Assembly: GCA_023228825.1 (NCBI GenBank)
Contig: JALOAL010000024.1
Coordinates: 1-32,808 of the forward strand
Reading direction: 5' to 3'
From: Dehalococcoidia bacterium
GTDB taxonomy: Bacteria; Chloroflexota; Dehalococcoidia; UBA2979
Length of the DNA stretch: 32,808 nt
A program made the translations under genes and the position numbers. Positions 1 through 7,996 of this stretch are shown here, in pieces. Under the pieces are notes generated by a model, which had not been told where the DNA came from, searched no databases, and saw nothing but the letters and a program-made list of their open reading frames with translations. The number at the start of each line of letters is the position of its first letter. Positions within the stretch are counted from its first letter, which is position 1.

Positions 1-54
1 CTGCGAGCTGAGGTCGACGGCGCCCTCGGACGACTCCACCACCTCGCTGACCAC
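1..54 (-). CDS. Possible 5' end of a reverse-strand gene, cut by the window edge
   Basis: Reading the reverse strand from a GTG at 54-52 gives an open frame (start VVSEVVESSEG) that runs off the window. All third codon positions are G or C and second positions are GC-poor, which is the coding pattern of the neighbouring genes. No clear ribosome binding site is visible. The forward strand also stays open here until a TAA at 67-69 (ending HAYAR), but with less biased third positions, so the reverse reading is preferred. The fragment is too short to assign a product. Confidence 0.25.
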   Translation of the reverse strand, partial: MVSEVVESSEGAVDLSSQ

Positions 55-156
55 GCCTATGCTCGGTAACCATCGCTATGAGGCAACTGCTCCGCTTTCG
101 GTAACCGTTACTTCTGAGGCACCTCGGACGCCAGGGCGCCATGTCGCCAGATCGAA

Positions 157-193
157 CGAGCCGCCTCCTGCCCGAGGGCAACGAGGCGGCTCG
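157..193 (-). terminator. Strong hairpin downstream of tRNA-Glu(CUC)
   Basis: An 11-bp perfect stem (157-167 with 183-193) encloses a 15-nt loop that itself can pair (TGCCC/GGGCA). It lies just past the 3' end of the reverse-strand tRNA-Glu, where a transcript terminator is expected. There is no U-rich tail, so termination is an inference from position and stability. Confidence 0.45.
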
Positions 194-202
194 ATGATGG
201 TC

Positions 203-279
203 TGGTGACCCATGCGGGATTCGAACCCGCGATCTCCACCTTGAGAGGGTGGTGTCCTGGACCGCTAGACGAATGGGCC
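203..279 (-). tRNA. tRNA-Glu (anticodon CUC)
   Basis: The reverse strand folds into a full cloverleaf: acceptor GGCCCAT/ATGGGTC, anticodon stem CCACC/GGTGG with loop CTCTCAA giving anticodon CUC, T-arm GCGGG TTCGAAT CCCGC, discriminator A and an encoded CCA. It decodes GAG, a frequent Glu codon in this GC-rich genome. A second tRNA-Glu with anticodon UUC lies 1.2 kb away on the same strand, on the other side of one intervening gene. Confidence 0.96.
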
Positions 280-421
280 ACGAGTGTCTTGATTTTACAC
301 AAGAAGCGCGGTTTCGGCCAGTGTCGCAGGGCGCCTGCATGGGCCTCTGCACTGCGGTAGCATCCCCGCATTCCCGTTCGTTATCAACGTTGTCCACGGG
401 CGACATCGGAAGAGGTGGGGC

Positions 422-1378
422 ATGGACCTGGGCGTGATGATCGAGGGCCAGGAGGGCCTGAACTGGGACCGCTGGCGGCAGATCATCCGCGCCACGGAAG
501 ACCTGGGCTACGAGTCTCTCTTCCGCTCCGACCACTTTTTCTCACTCTCCGGGCCGCGCGACCGGGACGCGCTGGAGACGTTCATCTCCTTTGTGATGGT
601 GGCGCAGGAGTCCAGCCGCATCCGCTTTGGTCCGCTGGTCGCCTCCATGACCTTCCGGCACCCCTCCCTCGTCGCGAGGATGGCCGCACAGATCGACCAG
701 TTGTCTGGCGGGCGCTTCATCCTGGGCCTGGGCGCCGGCTGGAACGTGCCGGAGCACGAGGCCTTCGGCCTGGACTTTCCGCCCGTGCGTGAGCGCATGG
801 ACCGCCTGGAGGAGGGCATCCGAGTGGTGCGCGCCCTCTGGGAGGACGGCCCCGCCTCGTTCGAGGGGCGGTACTACACGCTGCAGGACGCCGAGTGCTA
901 CCCCAAGCCGGCGCAGAGCCCGGCCCCCATCCTGGTGGGCGGTTCTGGCGAGAAGCGCACGCTGCGCATCGTGGCGGAGCACGCGGACGAGTGGAATGCG
1001 GTGGGCCTGAACCTGGAGGGCTACCGCCACAAGGTGGAGGTGCTGCTCCGCCACTGCGTGGCCGTGGGACGCGACCCGGCCACCATCCGCCGCTCCATGA
1101 TGACCGGCTTCATCATCGGCCGCGACGAGGCGGAGCAGCGCGCCCACCTGGCGAAGATCGCGGAAGCCCTCCCCCTGCTGGGCCGCGGCGACCCGGCCGA
1201 GGTGATGGAGGGCATGCGCTCCCGCGGCTGGCTCGTGGGGACGCCCTCGCAGGTGGTGGACGAACTCGGCCAGCGGGCGGAGGTCGGCCTGCAGCGCGTG
1301 ATGCTCCAGCACCACGCCCAGACGGACTTCGCCACCCTGGAACTCGTCGCCGCCGATGTGCTGCCGCAGGTGAGGTGA
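422..1378 (+). CDS. LLM-class (luciferase-like) F420-dependent oxidoreductase
   Basis: This 318-residue protein belongs to the bacterial luciferase-like monooxygenase superfamily, TIM-barrel flavin/F420 enzymes. Supporting features are the N-terminal GVMIEGQEGL strand, the LGYESLFRSDHFF segment (about residues 28-40), the R-F-G-P-L-V-A strand, HPSLVARMAAQIDQLSGGRFILGLGAGW-like barrel segments (about 80-105) and the APILVGGSGEKRTLRIVAEHADEWN stretch typical of F420-type members. Length matches the family. The ATG at 422 follows AGAGGTGGGG, a good ribosome binding site. The substrate cannot be read from sequence; family members oxidise or reduce varied small molecules with F420 or FMN. It stands alone between two tRNA-Glu genes of the opposite strand and ends in a strong hairpin. 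Confidence 0.9.
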   Translation: MDLGVMIEGQEGLNWDRWRQIIRATEDLGYESLFRSDHFFSLSGPRDRDALETFISFVMVAQESSRIRFGPLVASMTFRHPSLVARMAAQIDQLSGGRFILGLGAGWNVPEHEAFGLDFPPVRERMDRLEEGIRVVRALWEDGPASFEGRYYTLQDAECYPKPAQSPAPILVGGSGEKRTLRIVAEHADEWNAVGLNLEGYRHKVEVLLRHCVAVGRDPATIRRSMMTGFIIGRDEAEQRAHLAKIAEALPLLGRGDPAEVMEGMRSRGWLVGTPSQVVDELGQRAEVGLQRVMLQHHAQTDFATLELVAADVLPQVR

Positions 1379-1403
1379 GGGGCGCACGCCGCCCCTACAA
1401 CGA

Positions 1404-1431
1404 ACAACGCCGCCCTCGCGGGCGGCGTTGT
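1404..1431. terminator. Bidirectional terminator-like hairpin
   Basis: An 11-bp perfect stem (1404-1414 with 1421-1431) around the loop CTCGCG sits between the 3' ends of the forward oxidoreductase gene and the reverse tRNA-Glu(UUC). Its placement between convergent transcripts suggests it ends both. Confidence 0.6.
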
Positions 1432-1439
1432 GTGGTGTC

Positions 1440-1514
1440 TGGTGCTCCCAAGGGGAATCGAACCCCTGTCTGCACCTTGAAAGGGTGCCGTCCTAACCGC
1501 TAGACGATGGGAGC
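1440..1514 (-). tRNA. tRNA-Glu (anticodon UUC)
   Basis: Reverse-strand cloverleaf with acceptor GCTCCCA/TGGGAGC, anticodon stem GCACC/GGTGC and loop CTTTCAA giving anticodon UUC, T-arm AGGGG TTCGATT CCCCT, discriminator A and encoded CCA (1440-1442). It reads GAA and, by wobble, GAG. Confidence 0.96.
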
Positions 1515-1573
1515 CTGACCACAGGATACCAGTGGTCGACGATCCCATCTTCTCCGCGCACCCGCCTCCCGGT

Positions 1574-2530
1574 CTAGAGCCCCGGGTGTCGCATGGGCGG
1601 CATGGCCGAGCGGGGGAGGTCCCACGCGGCTCGGCTGGCGGGGCTCGGTGCGGACCACGCCTCGTACAGGCTCGCCGGGCCGCTCGCGGTGGAAGCGGAC
1701 GGCGACTGCGACGATGCGCCCCCAGCGTGCGAGGGCTCCCGGTCTTCCGAGCGGTCTGTCGAGGCGTCTGTCGAGGCGCGGTCTGTCGAGGGCTGCGCAG
1801 GCGTTGATGTCGAGGCGGGCGCCGATGTCGAAGCGGGCGCCGGGGTGGCCTCGGCCGGGCGTGCCGGCTCGGGGTTGGGCGCCTGAACCGGGCCAGTCTG
1901 AACCGGGGCGGTCTGTGCCGGGGCCGCTGGGGCGTGGATGCCCGCGTCCGGGAGTGCGGGGGTGGCGGGGTGGTGCCCCAGCGAGCCGGTGGTGCCAGCG
2001 GCGGTCAGGTCGGCGGTGGGCGCGCCCGCGGGTGACGGGGCGGACGCCGGCGTGCGCCACTCCGGCGTGCTGCCATTACGGGGCGACTGCTCCGGGGGCG
2101 CCTCGGTGCTGAGGCCGGAGGAGGGGCCGGTCGCCGGCTCGGTGTCCGGGGCGTCCGGATCGGAGACCAGGTAGGCCGGCTCCTGATCGCGGCGGCTGAA
2201 GAAGATGTAGGCGACCACGCCCACCAGCACCAGCAGGCCCACCAGCAGGAACGGCTTCTTACTGCGCGAGCGCTTGCGGCGCCCGGTGGCGCGCTCCATG
2301 GTCTCCTGCGCGGCTTTCTGGGCACGTCCTACCACGGGCTGCGCCTGTTCGCGCAGATCCTGCATCACGTCGTCCGCGGCCGGGAGGGAGTCCCGCAGCG
2401 CCTCGGCGCGATGCCTGCCGCGTCCGACGACGCGTCCCAGGGAGCGCCGGGCGTCCCGGGTCCCCTGGCGGACTTGCTTGCGCGCACGCTGTTGCAAGCG
2501 CTGGCGCGGGTTGGAGGAAATTCCGAGCAT
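1574..2530 (-). CDS. Single-pass membrane protein with long Pro/Ala/Ser/Thr-rich tail
   Basis: I do not recognise a family. The 318-residue protein has a basic N-terminal part (about residues 1-90, many Arg and Gln, helix-like), one hydrophobic segment (about 93-110, KKPFLLVGLLVLVGVVAYIFF) flanked by KK and RR, and then about 200 residues of low-complexity Pro/Ala/Ser/Thr/Asp/Glu sequence with short repeats such as PAST and STDRAS. The charge flanks leave the membrane orientation open; an exported, possibly wall-spanning tail is one reading. The ATG at 2530 is preceded by GAGGCGGTGAACTCAA, an acceptable ribosome binding site. The extreme compositional bias makes homology searches unreliable. 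Confidence 0.7.
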   Translation of the reverse strand: MLGISSNPRQRLQQRARKQVRQGTRDARRSLGRVVGRGRHRAEALRDSLPAADDVMQDLREQAQPVVGRAQKAAQETMERATGRRKRSRSKKPFLLVGLLVLVGVVAYIFFSRRDQEPAYLVSDPDAPDTEPATGPSSGLSTEAPPEQSPRNGSTPEWRTPASAPSPAGAPTADLTAAGTTGSLGHHPATPALPDAGIHAPAAPAQTAPVQTGPVQAPNPEPARPAEATPAPASTSAPASTSTPAQPSTDRASTDASTDRSEDREPSHAGGASSQSPSASTASGPASLYEAWSAPSPASRAAWDLPRSAMPPMRHPGL

Positions 2531-2922
2531 TTGAGTTCACCGCCTCGGTTGGCACGAGGATGGCCGGACCACCCTCGTGGATATCGAGTGCCTACCCCGT
2601 GCGGGAGAGTCACTGTAGCACCACAGGGAAACCCCAAACCTCAGGTGGAGTGGCGGATTACCCGCTCGCGGCACCGGATCAGTTCACGGCTTGAATGTCT
2701 CAGACTCCCCGTTTCAGGGGCGTATCCCAGACGCGCTGGACGTACCCCGGGGGCTCACGTCTGGCGCTCCGCACGGGCCCGGGTGCACGGATCTTGCTCC
2801 TCACGGGGGAAGAGTGGGTCCACGAACGTTGCACGAGAATCCACGGTTCGTCCACCCGCGGGGATGTGCCCAGCGGGGAGCCGGGGTATATTCGGTCGAC
2901 TCATTCTCTGGAGGGGCCCGCC
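2531..2922 (+). other. 392-bp gene-free region upstream of the malic enzyme gene
   Basis: This stretch separates the divergent membrane protein and malic enzyme genes. An open frame continuous with the malic enzyme begins at 2695, but its translation (Arg/Gly/Ser-rich) has no domain character and the good ribosome binding site is only before 2923, so I read it as leader. A hairpin with CACGAGG/CCTCGTG arms lies near 2550-2580. I recognise no riboswitch. Confidence 0.5.
2887..2892 (+). promoter_or_regulatory. Candidate -10 element for the malic enzyme gene
   Basis: TATATT (5 of 6 to TATAAT) stands out in GC-rich sequence 31 bp before the start codon. The expected -35 position near 2864 has no convincing match, so this is a weak call. 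Confidence 0.3.
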
Positions 2923-4392
2923 ATGATCACGGATCGTCTGGACCGTCTCGTCAAGCAATACCCGGACCGTACCAACCCGGGCGCTGGATATCAGTTGCTC
3001 CTGCGCCTGCGCATGGACAACCTGCCCGGCATGCACGGGAAGGTCGCCACCGTCCTCGGTGACCACGGCGCCCAGATCATTGACATCGACATCGCGGACG
3101 TGAACGCGGACCAGATTGTCCGGGACTTCATCATCCTCTGCGACGAAGAGAAGCAGGCCCACGAGATCGTGGACGCGGTGCAGACCGTCCCCGGCGTGGA
3201 AGTGCAGCACGCCTCTGACCGCACGTTCCAACTGCACCGCCGCGGCAAGATCGAGGTGGCGAACAAGGTCCATATCCGCACGAACGCGGAACTGGCCCAC
3301 GTGTACACCCCGGGCGTGGGCCGTGTGTCCATGGCCATCCACAACAACCCGGACGCCGTCTGGTCCCTGACGATCAAGCCGAACACCATCGCCGTCGTCT
3401 CGGATGGCACCGCCGTCCTCGGACTGGGCGACATTGGCCCGGAGGCGGCCATGCCGGTCATGGAGGGCAAGTCCATGCTCTTCAAGTCCTTCGCGGACAT
3501 TGACGCCTGGCCGCTCTGCCTCGACACGAAGGACACCGAGGAGATCATCCGCATCGTCAAGGCGGTCTCGCCGAGTTTCGGCGGCATCCTGCTGGAGGAC
3601 ATCTCCGCCCCCCGCTGCTTCGAGATCGAAGACCGCCTGCGCGAGGAACTCGACATCCCCGTGTTCCACGACGACCAGCACGGCACCGCGGTGGTGGTGC
3701 TGGCGGCGCTGATCAACAGCCTGAAGATCATCAACAAGCGCCCAGAAGACCTGAAGGTCTGCGTGCTGGGCGTGGGCGCCTCTGGCGTGGCTTGCTCCAA
3801 GATCATGATGAACTTCGGCGTGAAGAACGTGATCGGCTTCGACCGCCAGGGCGCGGTCTACAAGGGCCGGCCGGAACACATGAACACCGCCAAGGAATGG
3901 TTCGCCGAGCACACCAACCCGGAGGGCTTCGACGGCTCCCTGGAGGAGGCGCTGCAAGGCGCGGACATGTTCCTGGGCCTCTCTGGCCCGAACCTGCTCA
4001 ACCCGGAGTGGGTGGACACCATGGCCCAGGACGCCATCGTCTTCGCGCTGGCGAACCCGATCCCGGAGGTCATGCCCTACGACATCCTGGGCAAGGCCCG
4101 CGTGATCGCCACCGGCCGCTCTGACTTCCCCAACCAGATCAACAACGTCCTGTGCTTCCCCGGCCTGTTCCGCGGCGCCCTGGACGCCGGCGCGAAGAGC
4201 ATCACGGAGGAGATGAAGATCGTGGCGGCCCGCGCCATTGCCGAGACCATCCCGGACGAACTGCTGACGGAGGACTACATCCTGCCGTCCGTGTTCAACG
4301 AGGAAGTCGTCACGCGCGTCTCGGAGGCCGTGGCCGCCGAGGCGGTGCGCTCCGGCAACGTCCGCAAGAAGGGCTCGCGCGTCTTCATCTAG
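2923..4392 (+). CDS. NAD(P)-dependent malic enzyme with N-terminal ACT domain
   Basis: Oxidatively decarboxylates malate to pyruvate with reduction of NAD(P), in the cytosol. The 489-residue protein starts with an ACT regulatory domain (about residues 20-95: QLLLRLRMDNLPGMHGKV, IIDIDIADV), normally an amino-acid or small-ligand sensor. The malic enzyme core follows: the catalytic Tyr in AHVYTPGVGR (about 123-132), VSDGTAVLGLGDIGPEA, the metal site in LEDISAPRCFEIE and FHDDQHGTAVV, and a Rossmann motif VLGVGASGVACSK. Start chosen at 2923 because CTGGAGGGG precedes it with correct spacing and the ACT fold starts just after; an in-frame extension to 2695 lacks support. A rho-independent-like terminator follows, so it is probably transcribed alone. 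The ACT fusion suggests allosteric control; the ligand is unknown. Confidence 0.94.
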   Translation: MITDRLDRLVKQYPDRTNPGAGYQLLLRLRMDNLPGMHGKVATVLGDHGAQIIDIDIADVNADQIVRDFIILCDEEKQAHEIVDAVQTVPGVEVQHASDRTFQLHRRGKIEVANKVHIRTNAELAHVYTPGVGRVSMAIHNNPDAVWSLTIKPNTIAVVSDGTAVLGLGDIGPEAAMPVMEGKSMLFKSFADIDAWPLCLDTKDTEEIIRIVKAVSPSFGGILLEDISAPRCFEIEDRLREELDIPVFHDDQHGTAVVVLAALINSLKIINKRPEDLKVCVLGVGASGVACSKIMMNFGVKNVIGFDRQGAVYKGRPEHMNTAKEWFAEHTNPEGFDGSLEEALQGADMFLGLSGPNLLNPEWVDTMAQDAIVFALANPIPEVMPYDILGKARVIATGRSDFPNQINNVLCFPGLFRGALDAGAKSITEEMKIVAARAIAETIPDELLTEDYILPSVFNEEVVTRVSEAVAAEAVRSGNVRKKGSRVFI

Positions 4393-4419
4393 CGCGCCCT
4401 GTCCCCACGAGACACCTCG

Positions 4420-4443
4420 AAGCCCGGCCGCACGGCCGGGCTT
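4420..4443 (+). terminator. Terminator after malic enzyme
   Basis: A 10-bp perfect stem (AAGCCCGGCC 4420-4429 with GGCCGGGCTT 4434-4443) followed by TGTGCTG lies 28 bp past the stop codon. The tail is only weakly T-rich. Confidence 0.7.
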
Positions 4444-4483
4444 TGTGCTGCCACGGCACGGCCGAGGCCGCCTCAGGGCGCGG

Positions 4484-5551
4484 TCAGGCGCCGCGATAGC
4501 GGGCGATCAGGTTGTGCACCCATCGCAGTTTCGCCAGGGAGCGTTCGGTAAGGACGAAGGGGTAGAGGTCGGGCTGCCCCATGCTGCGGTTCAGGCTGTT
4601 GCCGGCGTGCACCAGCGGGAACCAGACGCGCACCATCGCATCGAAGTCGCGCACGGTGTACGGGTCGAAGTCCACGTGCATCGCAAGCACGGCCGCGGGG
4701 GCGCCCGGCGGCGTGAGCGTGAGCCGGTAGGCGTAGGCCGTCTCCAGCGTGGCCACCATGTGCAGGTAGTGCGCCCACGTCTCCGCCCAGTCCTCCCACG
4801 GATGCGCGGAGGCGTATGCGGAGATGTAGTACTCCTCCCAGCCTTCCAGCGGGCCCTGCTGGTAGTGGCGCTGGAGGGCCGCCGGGTAGTCGCGTCGCTC
4901 GTCGCCGAACTCCTGGCGGAAGCCCTCCATCGCCGGGGTGTCCGCGACCAGGCGCTCCCAGTAGTAGTGCCCCACCTCGTGACGGAAGTGGCCGAGGACC
5001 GTGCGGTAGGGCTCGTTGAAGTTGGCGCGGAAGCGCTCACGCTCCGCCGGGTCGGCCTCCGCGATGTTCATCGTGATCAGGCCTCGCGCGTGGCCGGTGG
5101 TGATCGCCTCCGCCTCCGGCGCGTCCCAGGGCGCCAGGAAGTCGAAAGCGAGGCCCACCGCGGGCTGGTCGGCCTTGGTGCTCAGCGGGAGGCCCAGCCG
5201 GAGCAGGCCGTAGACCAGGCGGTGCTTCCCCCACTCCAGTTGCTGCCACGCCCGGATGTGCTCCGGCCGGTCCAGGTTCGGGACGGTGTGGTTGAGGCGG
5301 CACGCGGGGCAGAAGGCCTCCGCGGAGTCTGCCGGCACCAGCCAGTTGCACACCCGGTGCTGGTCGTTCGCACAGAAGCGGTAGCGCTCCTGCGGCCTCG
5401 CAAGCGGCCTCCAGACGGGCGCCCCGTCCGGTTCCAGGGCGCTCAGGGTGGTGGACGCCGGCAGGAAGCCCAGTAGCCGCCCGCACCGCCCACACTCCGT
5501 GTTCTCGAACCCCAGCAATTGCCCGCAGGCCTGGCATTCGAACAGTTTCAT
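4484..5551 (-). CDS. Zinc-ribbon metallopeptidase of the Peptidase_Mx type
   Basis: A 355-residue putative zinc metallopeptidase. The N-terminus carries zinc-ribbon cysteine pairs (C6xxC9, C20xxC23) and further Cys residues near 60, 68 and C81xxC84. The catalytic signature HEVGH is at about 191-195 (HFRHEVGHYYWERL), matching the family of putative zinc-binding metallopeptidases with an N-terminal zinc ribbon. Downstream EEYYISAYASAHPWEDWAETWAHYLH supplies the likely third zinc ligand region. A GTG lies one codon upstream of the chosen ATG; AGGGA lies about 10 nt before. Substrate is unknown and the family is poorly characterised. No signal peptide is visible, so it is probably cytosolic. Confidence 0.85.
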   Translation of the reverse strand: MKLFECQACGQLLGFENTECGRCGRLLGFLPASTTLSALEPDGAPVWRPLARPQERYRFCANDQHRVCNWLVPADSAEAFCPACRLNHTVPNLDRPEHIRAWQQLEWGKHRLVYGLLRLGLPLSTKADQPAVGLAFDFLAPWDAPEAEAITTGHARGLITMNIAEADPAERERFRANFNEPYRTVLGHFRHEVGHYYWERLVADTPAMEGFRQEFGDERRDYPAALQRHYQQGPLEGWEEYYISAYASAHPWEDWAETWAHYLHMVATLETAYAYRLTLTPPGAPAAVLAMHVDFDPYTVRDFDAMVRVWFPLVHAGNSLNRSMGQPDLYPFVLTERSLAKLRWVHNLIARYRGA

Positions 5552-5656
5552 CACGCGGGTCCCTGCGACCGTGTACCGCCGCGAGCGAATCGTCGGTCGC
5601 GGAAGATGCGGGTCCGGAGACGCCTCGATCGCCTGGTCAACATCAGATTGGCCGGG

Positions 5657-6268
<612 letters not shown>

Positions 6269-6449
6269 GAGGCGCTCCCCTCGATGATGTCGGACGGTGA
6301 TGCCCGTCGGCTGCGGCGCGGGCGAGGATCGCTCGCTCCGGGCGTGTCTTCAGTGTACACGCGCGTCATGGGCGACCTGGAAGGCTTCTGACCGGCGCAC
6401 GACCACCGCGAGGCGACCCTGCGAGCGCCGCGACGTAGCATGGAAGGTC

Positions 6450-7055
6450 ATGGACCACTCCACCGAGACCGCGCCTCGAGAGCGAGCGACCGACCGCCTG
6501 ATCCATCGCCTTGGCCGCTTCCTGGCGGTGGCGGGCGCCGTGGTGCTCGTGGACCAGGTCACGAAGTCCCTGATCCGAGGCTGGCTCAGCCCCGGCGAGC
6601 GGTGGCCGGAGGGCTGGGATCTGATCCACCTCTCCCACGTGCGCAACAGCGGCGCGGCCTTCGGCATCCTCCAGGGCGCGAGTGAGTTCCTGATCGTGGC
6701 CGCGCTCGTGGGTATCGGCGCGATCACGTTCTTCCTGCTCACGCTGCCGGCGCACCACCGCTGGTACCCGCTGGCGCTCAGCGCCGTGCTCGGCGGCGCC
6801 ATCGGTAACCTCACCGACCGCGTCCGCCTGGGGTACGTCACCGACTTCATCGATCCGATGAACTACCCCGCGTTCAACATCGCCGACTCCGCCATCGTCC
6901 TCGGGGTCATCGCCATTGCCGTCCTCTCGTTCGTGGACGGGGACGTGCCCGGCGACGGGGACGAGGGCCCCGAGCGTGCCGAAGGTGTCGAGGAGGCGGA
7001 CGCTTCCGCCGACGCGAGCGAGGCGGAGCCTCGACACGAGGAGGCGGTGCCGTGA
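6450..7055 (+). CDS. lspA: Lipoprotein signal peptidase (signal peptidase II)
   Basis: Cleaves signal peptides of prolipoproteins in the cytoplasmic membrane. The 201-residue protein has four hydrophobic helices and the family signatures: DQVTK (35-39), VRNSGAAFGI (64-73), GGAIGNLTDR (115-124) and FNIADSAI (142-149); Asp123 and Asp146 are the catalytic aspartates by family comparison. A hydrophilic acidic C-terminal extension of about 40 residues (Asp/Glu/Ala-rich) is unusual for the family. ATG at 6450 follows GGAAGGT; an upstream in-frame extension is not conserved sequence. The stop overlaps the next start (GTGA), so it is translationally coupled to the pseudouridine synthase gene. Confidence 0.95.
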   Translation: MDHSTETAPRERATDRLIHRLGRFLAVAGAVVLVDQVTKSLIRGWLSPGERWPEGWDLIHLSHVRNSGAAFGILQGASEFLIVAALVGIGAITFFLLTLPAHHRWYPLALSAVLGGAIGNLTDRVRLGYVTDFIDPMNYPAFNIADSAIVLGVIAIAVLSFVDGDVPGDGDEGPERAEGVEEADASADASEAEPRHEEAVP

Positions 7056-7996
7056 GCCGCGTGACGGAGTTCATCGCGCCAGAGGACGGCCGCCTGGACC
7101 TGGCGATCGTGGGGCACCTGCCGGCGCTCTCGCGCTCGCAGGTGCGGCGGCTGATCACGGACGGCAAGGTGCAGGTGAACGGTGCGTCCGTCGGCAAGGC
7201 GGGCACCGCGATCGCCTCCGGCTGCCTCGTGCGCGTGGAGGAGCCCACCCTGGGCGATATGGACCTCGCCTCGATCGACATCCCGCTGGACGTCATCTAC
7301 GAGGACGAAGAGACGCTGGTGCTGAACAAGCAGGCCGGCCTGGTGGTCCATCCGCGCGAAGGCGTGCAGGAGGCAACGCTCATCAACGCCGTGCGCTCCC
7401 GCTACCCCGCGGTGCGAGAGATCGACGACACGGAGCGCGGCGGCATCGTGCACCGGCTGGACCGGGACACCTCGGGCGTCATCGCACTCGCGAAGTCGGA
7501 GGAGTCGCAGGCGGTGCTGAAGGACCAGTGGCGCGCCCGGGAGACGGAGAAGGTCTACCTGGCGCTCGTGGAGGGCGTCCTGGACCCGCCAGAAGGCATC
7601 ATCGAGGCGCCGCTGGGCGCCGACCCGGACGACCCACGCCGGCGCGCGGTGGTGGAGAGCGGGCAATACGCCCGCAGCCAGTACCGCCTGCTGGAGCAGT
7701 ACGGCAAGGAGGCGGCGCTGGCCATGGTCAGCATCTACACCGGCCGCACGCACCAGATCCGCGTGCACATGCTGGCCATTGGCCACCCTGTGCTGGGCGA
7801 CTACCAGTACGGGCGGCAGTCGCCCCGCATCGGCCGGCAAGCGTTGCACGCCTGGAGGCTGGGCTTCACCCTCGTCTCCAACGGCGCGTGGCGCACGTTC
7901 GAGGCGTCGCTGCCGCCAGACATGCGCAATGCCATTGACGCCCTGCGCGCGGACCACGGCGTCCGCCCTGCGATTGAGATCGAGGTACCCGCCTGA
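7052..7996 (+). CDS. RluD/RluA-family 23S rRNA pseudouridine synthase
   Basis: Isomerises uridine to pseudouridine in RNA, probably large-subunit rRNA. The 314-residue protein has an S4 RNA-binding domain (about 13-60, LSRSQVRRLITDGKVQVNG) and the catalytic signature HRLDRDTSG at 134-142 with Asp137 as the nucleophile, then the TGRTHQIRVH motif and GHPVLGDYQYG. It is the classic downstream partner of lspA. It begins with GTG inside the lspA stop and ends in TGATG with gltX, so the three genes form one operon. RluD is the likeliest subtype but RluA-type specificity cannot be assigned by eye. Confidence 0.93.
   Translation: MSRVTEFIAPEDGRLDLAIVGHLPALSRSQVRRLITDGKVQVNGASVGKAGTAIASGCLVRVEEPTLGDMDLASIDIPLDVIYEDEETLVLNKQAGLVVHPREGVQEATLINAVRSRYPAVREIDDTERGGIVHRLDRDTSGVIALAKSEESQAVLKDQWRARETEKVYLALVEGVLDPPEGIIEAPLGADPDDPRRRAVVESGQYARSQYRLLEQYGKEAALAMVSIYTGRTHQIRVHMLAIGHPVLGDYQYGRQSPRIGRQALHAWRLGFTLVSNGAWRTFEASLPPDMRNAIDALRADHGVRPAIEIEVPA

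Noticed and set aside
2695..2922. N-terminal extension of the malic enzyme
   Set aside because: No ribosome binding site at 2695, Arg/Gly-rich non-domain sequence, and a strong site before 2923 where the ACT domain begins.
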